Shown here one piece after another: positions 55,789 to 63,569 of a stretch of DNA of 64,000 nt. Location of the stretch: assembly GCA_037623315.1 (NCBI GenBank), contig JBBJJH010000003.1, forward strand, positions 124,001 through 188,000. The letters are read 5' to 3'. The number at the start of each line of letters is the position of its first letter. Positions within the stretch are counted from its first letter, which is position 1. The translations under genes were made by a program, and so were the position numbers. The notes beneath the pieces are model-generated. The model saw only the letters and a list, made by a program, of their open reading frames with translations. It did no database searches and had not been told where the DNA came from. Source of the DNA: Halanaerobiaceae bacterium ANBcell28. Lineage in GTDB: Bacteria > Bacillota > Halanaerobiia > Halanaerobiales > DTU029.

Positions 55789-56026
55789 AATCGCAGACAT
55801 TGAATAAAACAATGCATACTATAATCGGTTAATAGCGAAAGACAATCTATTATTTTAAATTTCACTATTAGCAGATTGACAATACTTTTCTGCTTTTTCA
55901 AGCCAATAACTAACTAATCGTTCGTTACCTCACCGTACGTTGGATATGCTAATCATCTAATTCGGTCAACTAATAATACAAGGACTTTCACCTTGCTAGA
56001 TTATCGGCATTAATAACCGCTTCCGC

Positions 56027-56051
56027 GGAACCATAAACCTTGCTGTTATAC
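56027..56051 (-). repeat. Interrupted attC-like site, right half
   Basis: GGAACCATAAACCTTGCTGTTATAC matches the right arm of the array's sites. Together with 54498-54552 it makes one site split by the intron. The junction position equals that of the second interrupted site at 61094. Confidence 0.75.
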
Positions 56052-56086
56052 GAAGTTCAGCTATCCCACGTTGTTTTTCATGCACA

Positions 56087-56115
56087 TTGCATGCTCTTTT
56101 GTAATATGTTATAAT
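56087..56115 (+). promoter_or_regulatory. Promoter of the FitA-VapC type cassette
   Basis: TTGCAT (56087-56092) and TATAAT (56110-56115) have a 17-base spacer. A near-identical promoter precedes the other inverted toxin-antitoxin cassette at 62584-62613. Confidence 0.7.
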
Positions 56116-56150
56116 AAATATATAATAATCCTGAAAGGTGGTAGTTAAAA

Positions 56151-56399
56151 ATGCCTTCTTTACAAGTTAGAGACTTACCTGAACATATCTATCAGAAAAT
56201 TGTTCAACTTGCTGATGCTGAAAGAAGAAGTATAACTCAAGAAACTATTGTTTTGCTTGAAAAAGCCTTAGAAATTGAAAAACAAAATAAAGAACGTAGA
56301 AAAGTTCTCTTTAACAGTATTTTAAATGAAACTAATCATAATCAAACTCCAGATGTTCTTAATCCTGTCCCTCTTATCAGAGAGGATAGGGAACGATGA
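56151..56399 (+). CDS. Ribbon-helix-helix antitoxin (FitA/VapB-type)
   Basis: An 82-residue protein. The N-terminal RHH domain (LQVRDLPEHIYQKIVQLADAERRSITQETIVLLEKAL) is typical of FitA-like antitoxins. The C-terminal tail is charged and likely wraps the toxin. GGTGG lies 8 bases before the ATG. The stop overlaps the toxin start by 4 bases (ATGA). It represses its own promoter and neutralises the PIN toxin. It is oriented against the cassette genes around it, with its own promoter. Confidence 0.85.
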   Translation: MPSLQVRDLPEHIYQKIVQLADAERRSITQETIVLLEKALEIEKQNKERRKVLFNSILNETNHNQTPDVLNPVPLIREDRER

Positions 56400-56800
56400 T
56401 CATCACTATTGATGTTAGTGCTGCTGTTGAAATTGTCATGGGTAGACCCAAACAAAAACTATTAATTGATATTCTAAAAGATGCTGACTGGATTATAGCT
56501 CCTTCTTTATATATTTATGAAGCATCTAATGTAATGTGGAAATATAATTCTATTCAAAACTATCCATTAAATGACTTGCTTATTAAAACCAGGCAAATGA
56601 TAGAGATAGTAGATCAATTCATCAAATCAGAAGATATTTATGAAGAAGCTATACCTCTATCATGTAAAATTGATCACCCTGCTTATGATTCAATGTATCT
56701 AGTTACTTGTAGAAGAAAAAATTCTACTTTAGTAACCTTAGATAAACGGTTAATTAAAGCTGCTAATAAACTTGATTTATCAGTTGCGTCTATTGGCTAA
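56396..56800 (+). CDS. vapC: PIN-domain toxin VapC
   Basis: A 134-residue PIN ribonuclease. The conserved acidic residues are seen in TIDVSAAVEI (Asp6), APSLYIYEASNVMWK (Glu44), ATYDS-like PAYDSMYLVT (Asp97 region) and LVTLDKRL. VapC toxins cleave tRNA or rRNA unless bound by the antitoxin. Translationally coupled to the antitoxin. Such pairs stabilise cassette arrays. Confidence 0.9.
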   Translation: MIITIDVSAAVEIVMGRPKQKLLIDILKDADWIIAPSLYIYEASNVMWKYNSIQNYPLNDLLIKTRQMIEIVDQFIKSEDIYEEAIPLSCKIDHPAYDSMYLVTCRRKNSTLVTLDKRLIKAANKLDLSVASIG

Positions 56801-56813
56801 CTAGCTGAATTTT

Positions 56814-56886
56814 GTATAACGTTCCAGAGATTTAAGAAAACGAATTTAGGTGTAAGTATATTGGACCCTTAAATCCCATGTTATCT
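56814..56886 (-). repeat. Short attC-like site
   Basis: TGTATAACG ... GAGATTTAAG pairs with CTTAAATCCC ... GTTATCTGACG over 73 bases. The outer boxes and the inner arm are in the correct order, but the central stem is short. It lies 3' of the GNAT gene at 56904. Confidence 0.65.
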
Positions 56887-56903
56887 GACGTAACCCTTAA
56901 AAT

Positions 56904-57824
56904 TCATTGCCATTTCTTCTGCCAAATTTCTTTATAATACTCAAGTGAAAAACCTATTGATAAGTAAAATTGTTGTTCAGATCCAACATAAACTTTTTTA
57001 GCCCCATATTTTTTAATACGATTAATTCCTTCATAAATTATTGCCTTGCCAAGTCCCATTCTTCTATATTTCGGTATAGTACCAACAGGTTCTAATATAC
57101 CAATTTGATTTAAATTATCATGCCATATTATTGCAAATGACGCAATCTCATTTTTTTGGTCTACTATTGATAAATCTAACACAGGATTATAATCAGGAGC
57201 TTTTCTTAAGGATTTAAAAGCTTTCTCCGCATCATTATCATCAGGAGTATCCGCGTTATAATAACCAAAAGCTCTACCATGAGCAAAACCTTTTTGATAA
57301 TTATTTATTTCACGACCATCACTTATTCTAAATCCTTTTGGAAGTTTTACTTCATAATCCCTAGTTATTATTAAAGATGACACTGGATCTATCCAGTTTT
57401 GGATTTTATAATTTCTTTTTGTCAAAATATCTCTCAAACGGTTTTTATCCTGATTTACTCTAAAATTTATAAATTTTTTGTTCTCGCTTACTGAAAATAA
57501 ATTTTCCTCAGAATAATTTATCATATCATCCAATAAATTATCAGAAATATGTGCATTTCCAAATTGGAAAAATACACCACCTCTATTCTTCTCACCATCT
57601 GTATGTACAATTGCAACTATATTATCTTGACTGTTAACCCATAATCCTATTGTATCAAGCCAGGTATTAAATGTATTATGCATTATTTGACCAAAGTATC
57701 TAGAAAAATTCCATCTATCGATTAACCAATTTTTCAAAAAAGGTCTTTCTTTGTATGAAACACTTAAAAAGTCTCTAATTTTTACAAAATCGTACGGTTT
57801 AATTCCTCTTTTGGTATATTTCAT
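56904..57824 (-). CDS. Two-domain GNAT acetyltransferase (cassette)
   Basis: A 306-residue protein. The C-terminal GNAT domain has VGTIPKYRRMGLGKAIIYEGINRI with acetyl-CoA loop RRMGLGKA (near residue 262). The N-terminal half (1-150) is a second, diverged GNAT-like domain with IVAIVHTDGEKNRGGVFFQFG. Enzymes of this layout modify small amines or antibiotics; the substrate is unknown. AAAGGAG lies before the start. attC-like sites flank it on both sides (56814 and 57865). Confidence 0.8.
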   Translation of the reverse strand: MKYTKRGIKPYDFVKIRDFLSVSYKERPFLKNWLIDRWNFSRYFGQIMHNTFNTWLDTIGLWVNSQDNIVAIVHTDGEKNRGGVFFQFGNAHISDNLLDDMINYSEENLFSVSENKKFINFRVNQDKNRLRDILTKRNYKIQNWIDPVSSLIITRDYEVKLPKGFRISDGREINNYQKGFAHGRAFGYYNADTPDDNDAEKAFKSLRKAPDYNPVLDLSIVDQKNEIASFAIIWHDNLNQIGILEPVGTIPKYRRMGLGKAIIYEGINRIKKYGAKKVYVGSEQQFYLSIGFSLEYYKEIWQKKWQ

Positions 57825-57864
57825 AATTATTATACTCCTTTCAAAGAACTTATAGAGTTATGTC

Positions 57865-57978
57865 AGATAACGTCCCGCAGGTTAACGAAGTCCATCAACC
57901 CTTAGATAGCTCCTAACTTGGGTTGATGGATTTGGGTGTAGTGACGAAGGAACGAAGCCGTAAACCTTGCTGTTATCT
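57865..57978 (-). repeat. attC-like site, CCATCAACCC type
   Basis: The left arm is AGATAACGTCCCGCAGGTTAACGAAG and the right arm GCCGTAAACCTTGCTGTTATCT. The central stem pairs CCATCAACCC with GGGTTGATGG, where other copies pair CCATCAGAC with GTCTGATGG. Several stem bases changed together, keeping the pairing. Confidence 0.85.
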
Positions 57979-58001
57979 GAAGTGACAATCGACCTTATAT
58001 T

Positions 58002-58556
58002 TTAGCTTTCACTAGTAGTTATTTTTTTTAGTTTTATTTCAGCAGAAGGTGAACTAGAAGAGTTATCGACTATTTCAAATCTTTCATCTTGTTTTATTTC
58101 TTTAAGTAAATCTTTTTCATCAAATGTATTATAATCACCCAAAAATAAATCGCTATATATATCATATACATTTCTTGGTTTCCTCTTGTTTTTTAAATAT
58201 TTATAACATTCATCGATTATTTGATTATTCATCCTAACTATCTTAGGTATTTCTTTCCAATCAAAATCATTTTCATTTTTTCCTAACCCAAATAAACAAT
58301 CTAAAATAAAAAACTGAATATCTACAAAATCGGGATATTTCTTGTATACTTCTTTTAAAAACTCTAAGCCTTTTTTATATTCTTTATTTAAAACATAAGC
58401 TTCTCCTAAACGCGCAATTATATTTGGATCATCTGGATTATTTTTATAACATTTTGTCCGGTATTTTAACAATTCTCCCCAGTTTTCTGCATAATATAAT
58501 TTAGCATCATATTCCCAATTTTCATATTCGTAGTTTTCTTCATCATTTTTACTCAT
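58002..58556 (-). CDS. TPR-like soluble protein (cassette)
   Basis: A 184-residue acidic protein. Residues 15-110 form two to three tetratricopeptide-like helix pairs (NPDDPNIIARLGEAYVLNKEYKKGLEFLKEVYKKYPDF). The C-terminal part is shorter and helical, with a Ser-rich tail. ATG 58556 follows GGGTGATA; the GTG at 58565 overlaps that site. Function unknown, probably a protein-binding adapter. It is flanked by attC-like sites at 57865 and 58700. Confidence 0.65.
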   Translation of the reverse strand: MSKNDEENYEYENWEYDAKLYYAENWGELLKYRTKCYKNNPDDPNIIARLGEAYVLNKEYKKGLEFLKEVYKKYPDFVDIQFFILDCLFGLGKNENDFDWKEIPKIVRMNNQIIDECYKYLKNKRKPRNVYDIYSDLFLGDYNTFDEKDLLKEIKQDERFEIVDNSSSSPSAEIKLKKITTSES

Positions 58557-58699
58557 GGTTATCACCCTATACTTTATATTTCACATTTATATTATGTAGT
58601 ATCAAGCCAATATAAATTTTCCACACTGTTATTATAACATAAAATATAAGTCTGTATTTAAATTGAACTTAATTAGTATTTTTTTACCGTTGTCATTTT

Positions 58700-58807
58700 A
58701 GATAACGTCCCGCAGGTTTACGAAGTCCATCAGACTTAGATAACTCTTATCTTAGTCTGATGGATTTGGGCGAAACGATAGTGGAGCCGTAAACCTTGCT
58801 GTTAGGT
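58700..58807 (-). repeat. attC-like site, CCATCAGAC type
   Basis: The left arm is AGATAACGTCCCGCAGGTTTACGAAG and the right arm GAGCCGTAAACCTTGCTGTTAGGT, with the right box fitting GTTRRRY exactly. The centre CCATCAGACTTAGATA is inverted as TATCTTAGTCTGATGG. It is nearly identical to the copies at 62420 and 63320. Confidence 0.85.
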
Positions 58808-58855
58808 GAAGTTAAATTTATTCATTCACTATTAATCATATTATTATAATTCTTC

Positions 58856-60148
58856 TTATAATTTAATTTTATCTATTGCTCTTATTGGTTCATATATCTC
58901 AAATATTTTTAGTAATTCTTTACAGTATTTATTTTTTTTACTTCGTGCTGGAAAAACAAAATTACAGTAGTCTTTATGATTCTTATTTTCATTTATCCTT
59001 GTAGATATATATTTAATGCAATAAAATTCTGAGTTTATTCTGACCCATTGCATTAAAAATTGAGATATGATATATTCCGGAAAAAATATATCATTATCAT
59101 TTATTTTTATCGAAGTTGCTAATTGCAATGGATAGATTAAAAATAAATTTTTCAACTCTGTATGTTTACTTATTATAAAATCGTCTAATACATCAATTAT
59201 TTTTGACATTTTTTTTAAATCTTTTTTTACACATAAATATTTATTTGGGGTATAATAAGTACATATTTCATTTAATATTTTTATTTTTTCTTGAGAACGG
59301 ATTTGGCTATTAAGAATTAAATTCTTTTTTTTACTAAAGTTCTTAAATTTAGTATTATTTTTAGCATCAATTTTCCTTCTTGTTTTCCGATTTAAAGCCC
59401 CCAAAATGACATTCAAATTTTTTTGTTCTTCTTTTTTTATTTTTTTATTAAAATTGACTAGTTTTTTAAATATGTTATATGATTTAATTGGTCTTTTAGT
59501 TAAATCTATGTACATAATATCTTCTTTTAATTTATATTTCATCATCCATACATTTTCAATTTTAGGATTTCTTATTTCTTCATAACAAACTTCAAAAGAA
59601 GTCCCAAGATACAAACATGGATATCCAGCAATACTATATCTATAACTTTTTATTTTTGTATATGAATCAAATGGAATATGGAACAAATCCATTTTTTCGA
59701 AATCATTCTCACCCTCATTTTTTATTCGAAGTCTATATAATTCATCTAATGAACTATCATTTATTAATATATCTATTTCTTTAATAAGTAACTCTTTGAT
59801 TTTATATACTGATGTATTATTAATATTAATATTATCAATATTCTCTTTTATCTTTTTCACATACTCACTATTATAAGTTCTATCAGTCAAGTAAAGAAAT
59901 CTTTTTTTTAATGGTTTCATCATTTTCACGAATTCTTTATAAGCTTCACCTGAAAAACCATCTAAGTATTTTTTTATAATTAGTATGAGTGAATCAGATG
60001 TATTTTTTAAAAGTTCAATTTCTTCATCATTAAGAATATCTAAGCTTTCTTGTTTTTTATAGTACTCATCAATTATTATCTGAAAATATTCTGTGAAATT
60101 TTTAAATTCCCCCTCAGAATAAGATTTTAAAGGTATTTTTTTAATCAT
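58856..60148 (-). CDS. RES-domain-like protein (cassette)
   Basis: A 430-residue protein. The segment RYSIAGYPCLYLGTSFEVCYEEIRNPKI (near residues 170-198) matches the RES-domain core: Arg, then YLG, then Glu. RES proteins degrade NAD+ and act as toxins in RES-Xre pairs. The 160-residue N-terminal part is helical and Lys-rich. The C-terminal part contains a Lys/Arg-rich stretch (KTRRKIDAKNNTKFK) and a final LQLATSIKINDND. No Xre antitoxin is adjacent, so its toxicity control is unclear. GAGGAG lies before the start. Confidence 0.6.
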   Translation of the reverse strand: MIKKIPLKSYSEGEFKNFTEYFQIIIDEYYKKQESLDILNDEEIELLKNTSDSLILIIKKYLDGFSGEAYKEFVKMMKPLKKRFLYLTDRTYNSEYVKKIKENIDNININNTSVYKIKELLIKEIDILINDSSLDELYRLRIKNEGENDFEKMDLFHIPFDSYTKIKSYRYSIAGYPCLYLGTSFEVCYEEIRNPKIENVWMMKYKLKEDIMYIDLTKRPIKSYNIFKKLVNFNKKIKKEEQKNLNVILGALNRKTRRKIDAKNNTKFKNFSKKKNLILNSQIRSQEKIKILNEICTYYTPNKYLCVKKDLKKMSKIIDVLDDFIISKHTELKNLFLIYPLQLATSIKINDNDIFFPEYIISQFLMQWVRINSEFYCIKYISTRINENKNHKDYCNFVFPARSKKNKYCKELLKIFEIYEPIRAIDKIKL

Positions 60149-60174
60149 TTAAAAACTCCTCTAAATTTAATTTC

Positions 60175-60252
60175 ACCTAACGTCCCGCAGGTTTACGAAG
60201 TTTCTGATTCCTAGGGCGACTGCCCTTGATGAAGAAATTTGGGTGAAACGAC
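60175..60252 (-). repeat. Interrupted attC-like site 2, left half
   Basis: ACCTAACGTCCCGCAGGTTTACGAAG is followed by TTTCTGATTCCTAGGGCGACTGCCCTTGATGAAGAAATTTGGG, matching the left half of the sites at 50642 and 54498. It ends at AC before the insertion. The right half is at 61094-61118. Confidence 0.75.
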
Positions 60253-61093
60253 GTCAGGAGGTCGGGATAGAAACCGGGCGCGTTTACTATGTCAGCAACG
60301 TTTCCCGGAGCCTCCCTACAATCCCGGACGGTCGGATTTCCCGAGTCCGGTTTTGACCTTGGTTACAATCATAACTTTGCCTTCCCACAATATACTAGGC
60401 TTAAATGATGGCACTCATATACACCCATATATATTGCGGTTTACATAAGTTACTAGTTCTAATATTCATTGCTCTCCCCAAGTGAACCTTGAGTTAGAAT
60501 GATATTGAACGACCAAGCGCCCAGAGGTCCTTCACTCTCTTAAGGTGTTACCTCTTAAGAAATACGGTTCTCCCGCATTTAGAAAGGCATTACCCCTCCC
60601 TCATCGCTACTACGACCTCATGCGCCAATCCTAAATCCTCCTTACTATTTCGTGGTTCTTATAAGTAAGGTCTTTGCCATTTATTGCTTCCTAGCTAGAA
60701 ATAGGATCTTCCCGACGTTATCTCTACAATCCTTATATGGTTGCTTGGACCCCTATCCCGCAACGTTTCTCTGATGCTATTACCCGTTTCTTCCCAAAGA
60801 ACTTCTGTCTCATGTGAGTTCCAAACCATTCGACACGTTGATCATTCTAGCTATGCAACTTCTGCTAGGAGTTTATTTCGAGACTGCAGTCATTCGATTA
60901 TCTTCAAGCCCCCATATTCGCTAGACCCCCTGGTTGCACCTACCGCTTAAATTTCAGGACAGCTGGGCCGTTTACACCACGCAGTGGATATGTGGTTACC
61001 CACATAAACTGTGATATCGCTACATGTCTGAATCGGGCAATTGACATGGCGGGACTTTCACCCGCAGGACAGTAGCCTTGCCGGCTGCTACCT
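60253..61093 (-). mobile_element. ORF-less group-II-intron-like insertion in an attC-like site
   Basis: These 841 bases are far richer in G+C than the flanks. On the minus strand they show the group II domain I signature TGCGGGTGAAAGTCCCGCC (61042-61060), and GAGGTCGTAGTAGCGATGAG followed by GGGGTAATGCC near 60620-60590, similar to a domain IV loop of lactococcal-type introns. No reverse transcriptase is present. I could not identify domain V with confidence. The right junction (GGAACC) is the same as in the intron at 54553-56026. Plus-strand ORFs of about 69 codons inside are chance frames. Confidence 0.55.
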
Positions 61094-61118
61094 GGAACCG
61101 TAAACCTTGCTGTTATGC
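61094..61118 (-). repeat. Interrupted attC-like site 2, right half
   Basis: GGAACCGTAAACCTTGCTGTTATGC matches the right arm of the array's sites and pairs with the left half at 60175-60252. Confidence 0.75.
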
Positions 61119-61162
61119 GAAGTTTAGATTAACCCCAGTTAGATTTAAAAACAACTAATAGT

Positions 61163-62311
61163 TCAATTTAAATATATTATCATATTCTCTGCCATTTTTG
61201 TCCCCTCAAAAAAAGATATTATAACTAACAATGAAGTTATCAATAATAAAACAAGCATATACTTGATTAATCTACTAATATCCATATCCCTAACTCTAAT
61301 GTTTATTTTCTTCGGTTTAAAGATACCATAATGCGAAAAAACAATATTTCCTAAGTAAATACATATAACAGTAATAAATAGCAAGCTGATTATTTCGATA
61401 ATTGTTAACTGAGTTCTAATATTATTTAAATTTAAAGAAGTAAAATTATTTGATCTTATTATTAAAGCATTTATTAACAATAACATTCTAAATAACGACA
61501 AGCATCCAAAAAATTTATATATATATTGTTTTTTCTTAAATATTTTTAATAATGCCCACGGGATTAATATTAAATCATATAATGGAAAATAATATCTTCT
61601 TACATTAAAATAATAAGATATTAATATAGATAAAATAAAAAATAATATTGCATAGATTAAAACTCTATTTAAAAGACAATAATTATTATGAAATTTACTA
61701 TTAGACATTTGATCATCAATCTTAACTATATTGTAATCTTTCCTTGTTTCTTTTTCCACTTTTTTCTTAATATCTAAAGAATTTTCTACTTCATAGGTTT
61801 CTACAGTTCTAAACATTTCTTTTCTTAAATAAAATGATATTATACTTATTATTACTAGAAAAAAATATAAAAAACTTGATATTACTAAAAAGTATTTACT
61901 AAATATATTTCCAAATAAAGATATCTGTTTTAGAAAATTTAAAAATCCAAATATAAAAAAAGTAGCTGTTATAGTACCTATTAAAGAATATACGTATTTT
62001 TGATATCGTAATAGATTTAAAATAATCCAAAAAAGAAAAATAAATAATAATAATGATGCTAAAGCATAACTAATTATAATATTTAACTTTGTTGGTTCTA
62101 TTATAGGCAATAATTCAAACTGTATAATTCCAGTTACTTCATTAGCTCGTTGAATCATATCTTCTACCATAAAATAAGAAAATACTGACATTCCAAAATA
62201 TAGTGTAATATTTAATATCGAATACATAATTATAAATAGAATAAGTAATTTATTTAATTTTCTATACCTCATCCTCAAATTTAAATCATTACCAATTTTA
62301 GGTTTAATCAT
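61163..62311 (-). CDS. Polytopic membrane protein of unknown function (cassette)
   Basis: About 382 residues with roughly ten hydrophobic segments and a central polar loop (about residues 200-230: TVETYEVENSLDIKKKVEKE) that probably faces the cytoplasm. The helices are Ile/Phe/Tyr-rich and lack charged transport motifs. I recognise no family. I place the start at ATG 62311 after GAGGG; an in-frame ATG at 62341 is an alternative. It is flanked by attC-like sites at 61118 and 62420, so it is a cassette of unusual size. Confidence 0.6.
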   Translation of the reverse strand: MIKPKIGNDLNLRMRYRKLNKLLILFIIMYSILNITLYFGMSVFSYFMVEDMIQRANEVTGIIQFELLPIIEPTKLNIIISYALASLLLFIFLFWIILNLLRYQKYVYSLIGTITATFFIFGFLNFLKQISLFGNIFSKYFLVISSFLYFFLVIISIISFYLRKEMFRTVETYEVENSLDIKKKVEKETRKDYNIVKIDDQMSNSKFHNNYCLLNRVLIYAILFFILSILISYYFNVRRYYFPLYDLILIPWALLKIFKKKQYIYKFFGCLSLFRMLLLINALIIRSNNFTSLNLNNIRTQLTIIEIISLLFITVICIYLGNIVFSHYGIFKPKKINIRVRDMDISRLIKYMLVLLLITSLLVIISFFEGTKMAENMIIYLN

Positions 62312-62419
62312 TATATTCTCATTCCCTCTAGATAATAACATACAGGTGTATTTTAAAGAAATAAATATTTTTATTAACTCAATTTAATATCACTTCAAGA
62401 TAAACTAAATCTAAATTTT

Positions 62420-62532
62420 GGATAACGTCCCGCAGGTTTACGAAGTCCATCAGACTTAGATAGCTCCTATCTTAGTCTGATGGATTTGGGCGCAGTGACG
62501 AAGGAACGGAGCCGTAAACCTTGCTGTTATCT
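62420..62532 (-). repeat. attC-like site, CCATCAGAC type
   Basis: The left arm is GGATAACGTCCCGCAGGTTTACGAAG and the right arm GCCGTAAACCTTGCTGTTATCT. The centre is CCATCAGACTTAGATA with its inverse. It separates the membrane-protein cassette from the AbrB-Doc toxin-antitoxin cassette. Confidence 0.85.
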
Positions 62533-62583
62533 GATCGTTTGCCACTTTCTTTTATATTTATCCATTCAATTCTTTTTTCCTTC

Positions 62584-62613
62584 TTGCATACTATGTAATA
62601 CAAATGTTATAAT
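62584..62613 (+). promoter_or_regulatory. Promoter of the AbrB-Doc cassette
   Basis: TTGCAT (62584-62589) and TATAAT (62608-62613) have an 18-base spacer, about 20 bases upstream of the start. It shares the -35 and -10 hexamers with the promoter of the other inverted toxin-antitoxin cassette at 56087-56115. Confidence 0.7.
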
Positions 62614-62631
62614 ATTAATGAGGTGATAAAT

Positions 62632-62856
62632 GTGAAATCTATTAAATTGCGTAAGGTCGGAAATAGTTTTGGGTTTACTGTTCCAAAAGAACTTATTGAA
62701 AAATATAATCTCAAAGAAGGCGAGGAATTACATGTTATAGAAAACAATGATGGCTTTACTATAACACCATATAATCCTGAATTTGAAAATTGGGCTAATG
62801 CTTTTGACAAAACTAACAAAAAATATAAAAACACTTTAAAGGAATTATCTAAATGA
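62632..62856 (+). CDS. AbrB/MazE-type antitoxin
   Basis: About 74 residues. The N-terminal swapped-hairpin DNA-binding domain is KSIKLRKVGNSFGFTVPKELIEKYNLKEGEEL. The C-terminal tail (NPEFENWANAFDKTNKKYKN) is charged and likely binds the toxin. I place the start at GTG 62632, 6 bases after AGGTG; an in-frame GTG at 62623 overlaps that site. The stop overlaps the toxin start by 4 bases. It probably represses its own promoter. Confidence 0.85.
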   Translation: MKSIKLRKVGNSFGFTVPKELIEKYNLKEGEELHVIENNDGFTITPYNPEFENWANAFDKTNKKYKNTLKELSK

Positions 62857-63251
62857 AAAACATTATATTCGTTCCTAAAGAACTTATTCTCTATTTCTAT
62901 GATCAACTTATACAAACCTATGGTGGGACATATGGAATAAGAGATGAAAAATTACTAGATTCTGCACTTGAACAAGCAAAAGCTACTTATGAAGGTAATT
63001 ATCTGCATGATACTTTAATGAAAATGGCAGCAGCGTATGGATACCACTTATGTAATAACCATCCATTCGTAGATGGAAATAAAAGAATCGCTCTTGTAGC
63101 TATGGATGTTTTCCTCCAGAGAAATGGTTTTGAAATTGTTGCTTCAGAAAAAGAAACTTACAAGATAATGATACAACTATCATCAGGTACATTATCAAAA
63201 AATGAGTTAACTACCTGGCTTGAATATAATACTTCTCCTTTATCAGATTAA
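62853..63251 (+). CDS. doc: Doc-type Fic-domain toxin
   Basis: A 132-residue protein of the Doc family. The signature HPFVDGNKRIALVAMD (about residues 70-85) has the catalytic His, Asp and Arg. The N-terminal RDEKLLDSALEQAKATY is typical of the type. Doc phosphorylates elongation factor Tu and halts translation until bound by antitoxin. Pairing with an AbrB-type antitoxin, rather than Phd, is a known variant. The cassette runs on the plus strand, against its neighbours, and lies between sites at 62420 and 63320. Confidence 0.92.
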   Translation: MKNIIFVPKELILYFYDQLIQTYGGTYGIRDEKLLDSALEQAKATYEGNYLHDTLMKMAAAYGYHLCNNHPFVDGNKRIALVAMDVFLQRNGFEIVASEKETYKIMIQLSSGTLSKNELTTWLEYNTSPLSD

Positions 63252-63319
63252 ACTTCTGGAAAAAATATCTAACGGTTTTATATGTTTATAACAGTCTTTA
63301 TCACATTCAGGCAAATGTC

Positions 63320-63427
63320 GTCTAACGTCCCGCAGGTTTACGAAGTCCATCAGACTTAGATAACTCCTATCTTAGTCTGATGGATTTGGGCGAAACGATA
63401 GTGGAGCCGTAAACCTTGCTGTTAAAC
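63320..63427 (-). repeat. attC-like site with perfect core boxes
   Basis: The left box GTCTAAC and right box GTTAAAC fit the attC consensus RYYYAAC and GTTRRRY exactly. The arms are CGTCCCGCAGGTTTACG and CCGTAAACCTTGCT. The centre is CCATCAGACTTAGATA with its inverse. It lies 3' of the last minus-strand GNAT gene. Confidence 0.9.
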
Positions 63428-63569
63428 GATGTAACCCGTTGCTAACTTAATTCACAATTCAATCGCATTTTTCTATCTATATTTCAAGTTTTTAGAACCA
63501 CGGTTCTAATCTCTTTACCATCTAACTTATGTTTTTCTTAATTCAACTAAGCATTATGTGTTATTAAGT

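Larger units (their letters stand above)
54553..56026 (-). mobile_element. Degraded group II intron inserted in an attC-like site
   Basis: On the minus strand the 3' part shows a canonical domain V at 54590-54624 (GAGCCGTATGCC, an internal bulge, then GTACGTACGGTTC), and a domain-VI-like hairpin ending CTCGAC. The 5' part (55900-56026) shows CAAGGTGAAAGTCCTTG and ACGTACGGTGAGG, typical of domain I. The reverse transcriptase gene is absent. Instead the middle holds a lipoprotein gene and the remains of a vapBC pair. From 54640 to 55027 I find only short frames, including one of 32 codons ending CHEHGCK, with no reverse transcriptase motif. Confidence 0.65.

Noticed and set aside
60239-60950. 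Short plus-strand ORFs of about 69 codons
   Set aside because: They lie in the GC-rich intron-like insertion, have no ribosome sites and no family resemblance. They are chance frames.
44672-63427. CRISPR array
   Set aside because: Repeats are over 100 bp, palindromic, spaced by whole genes of variable length, and there are no cas genes.
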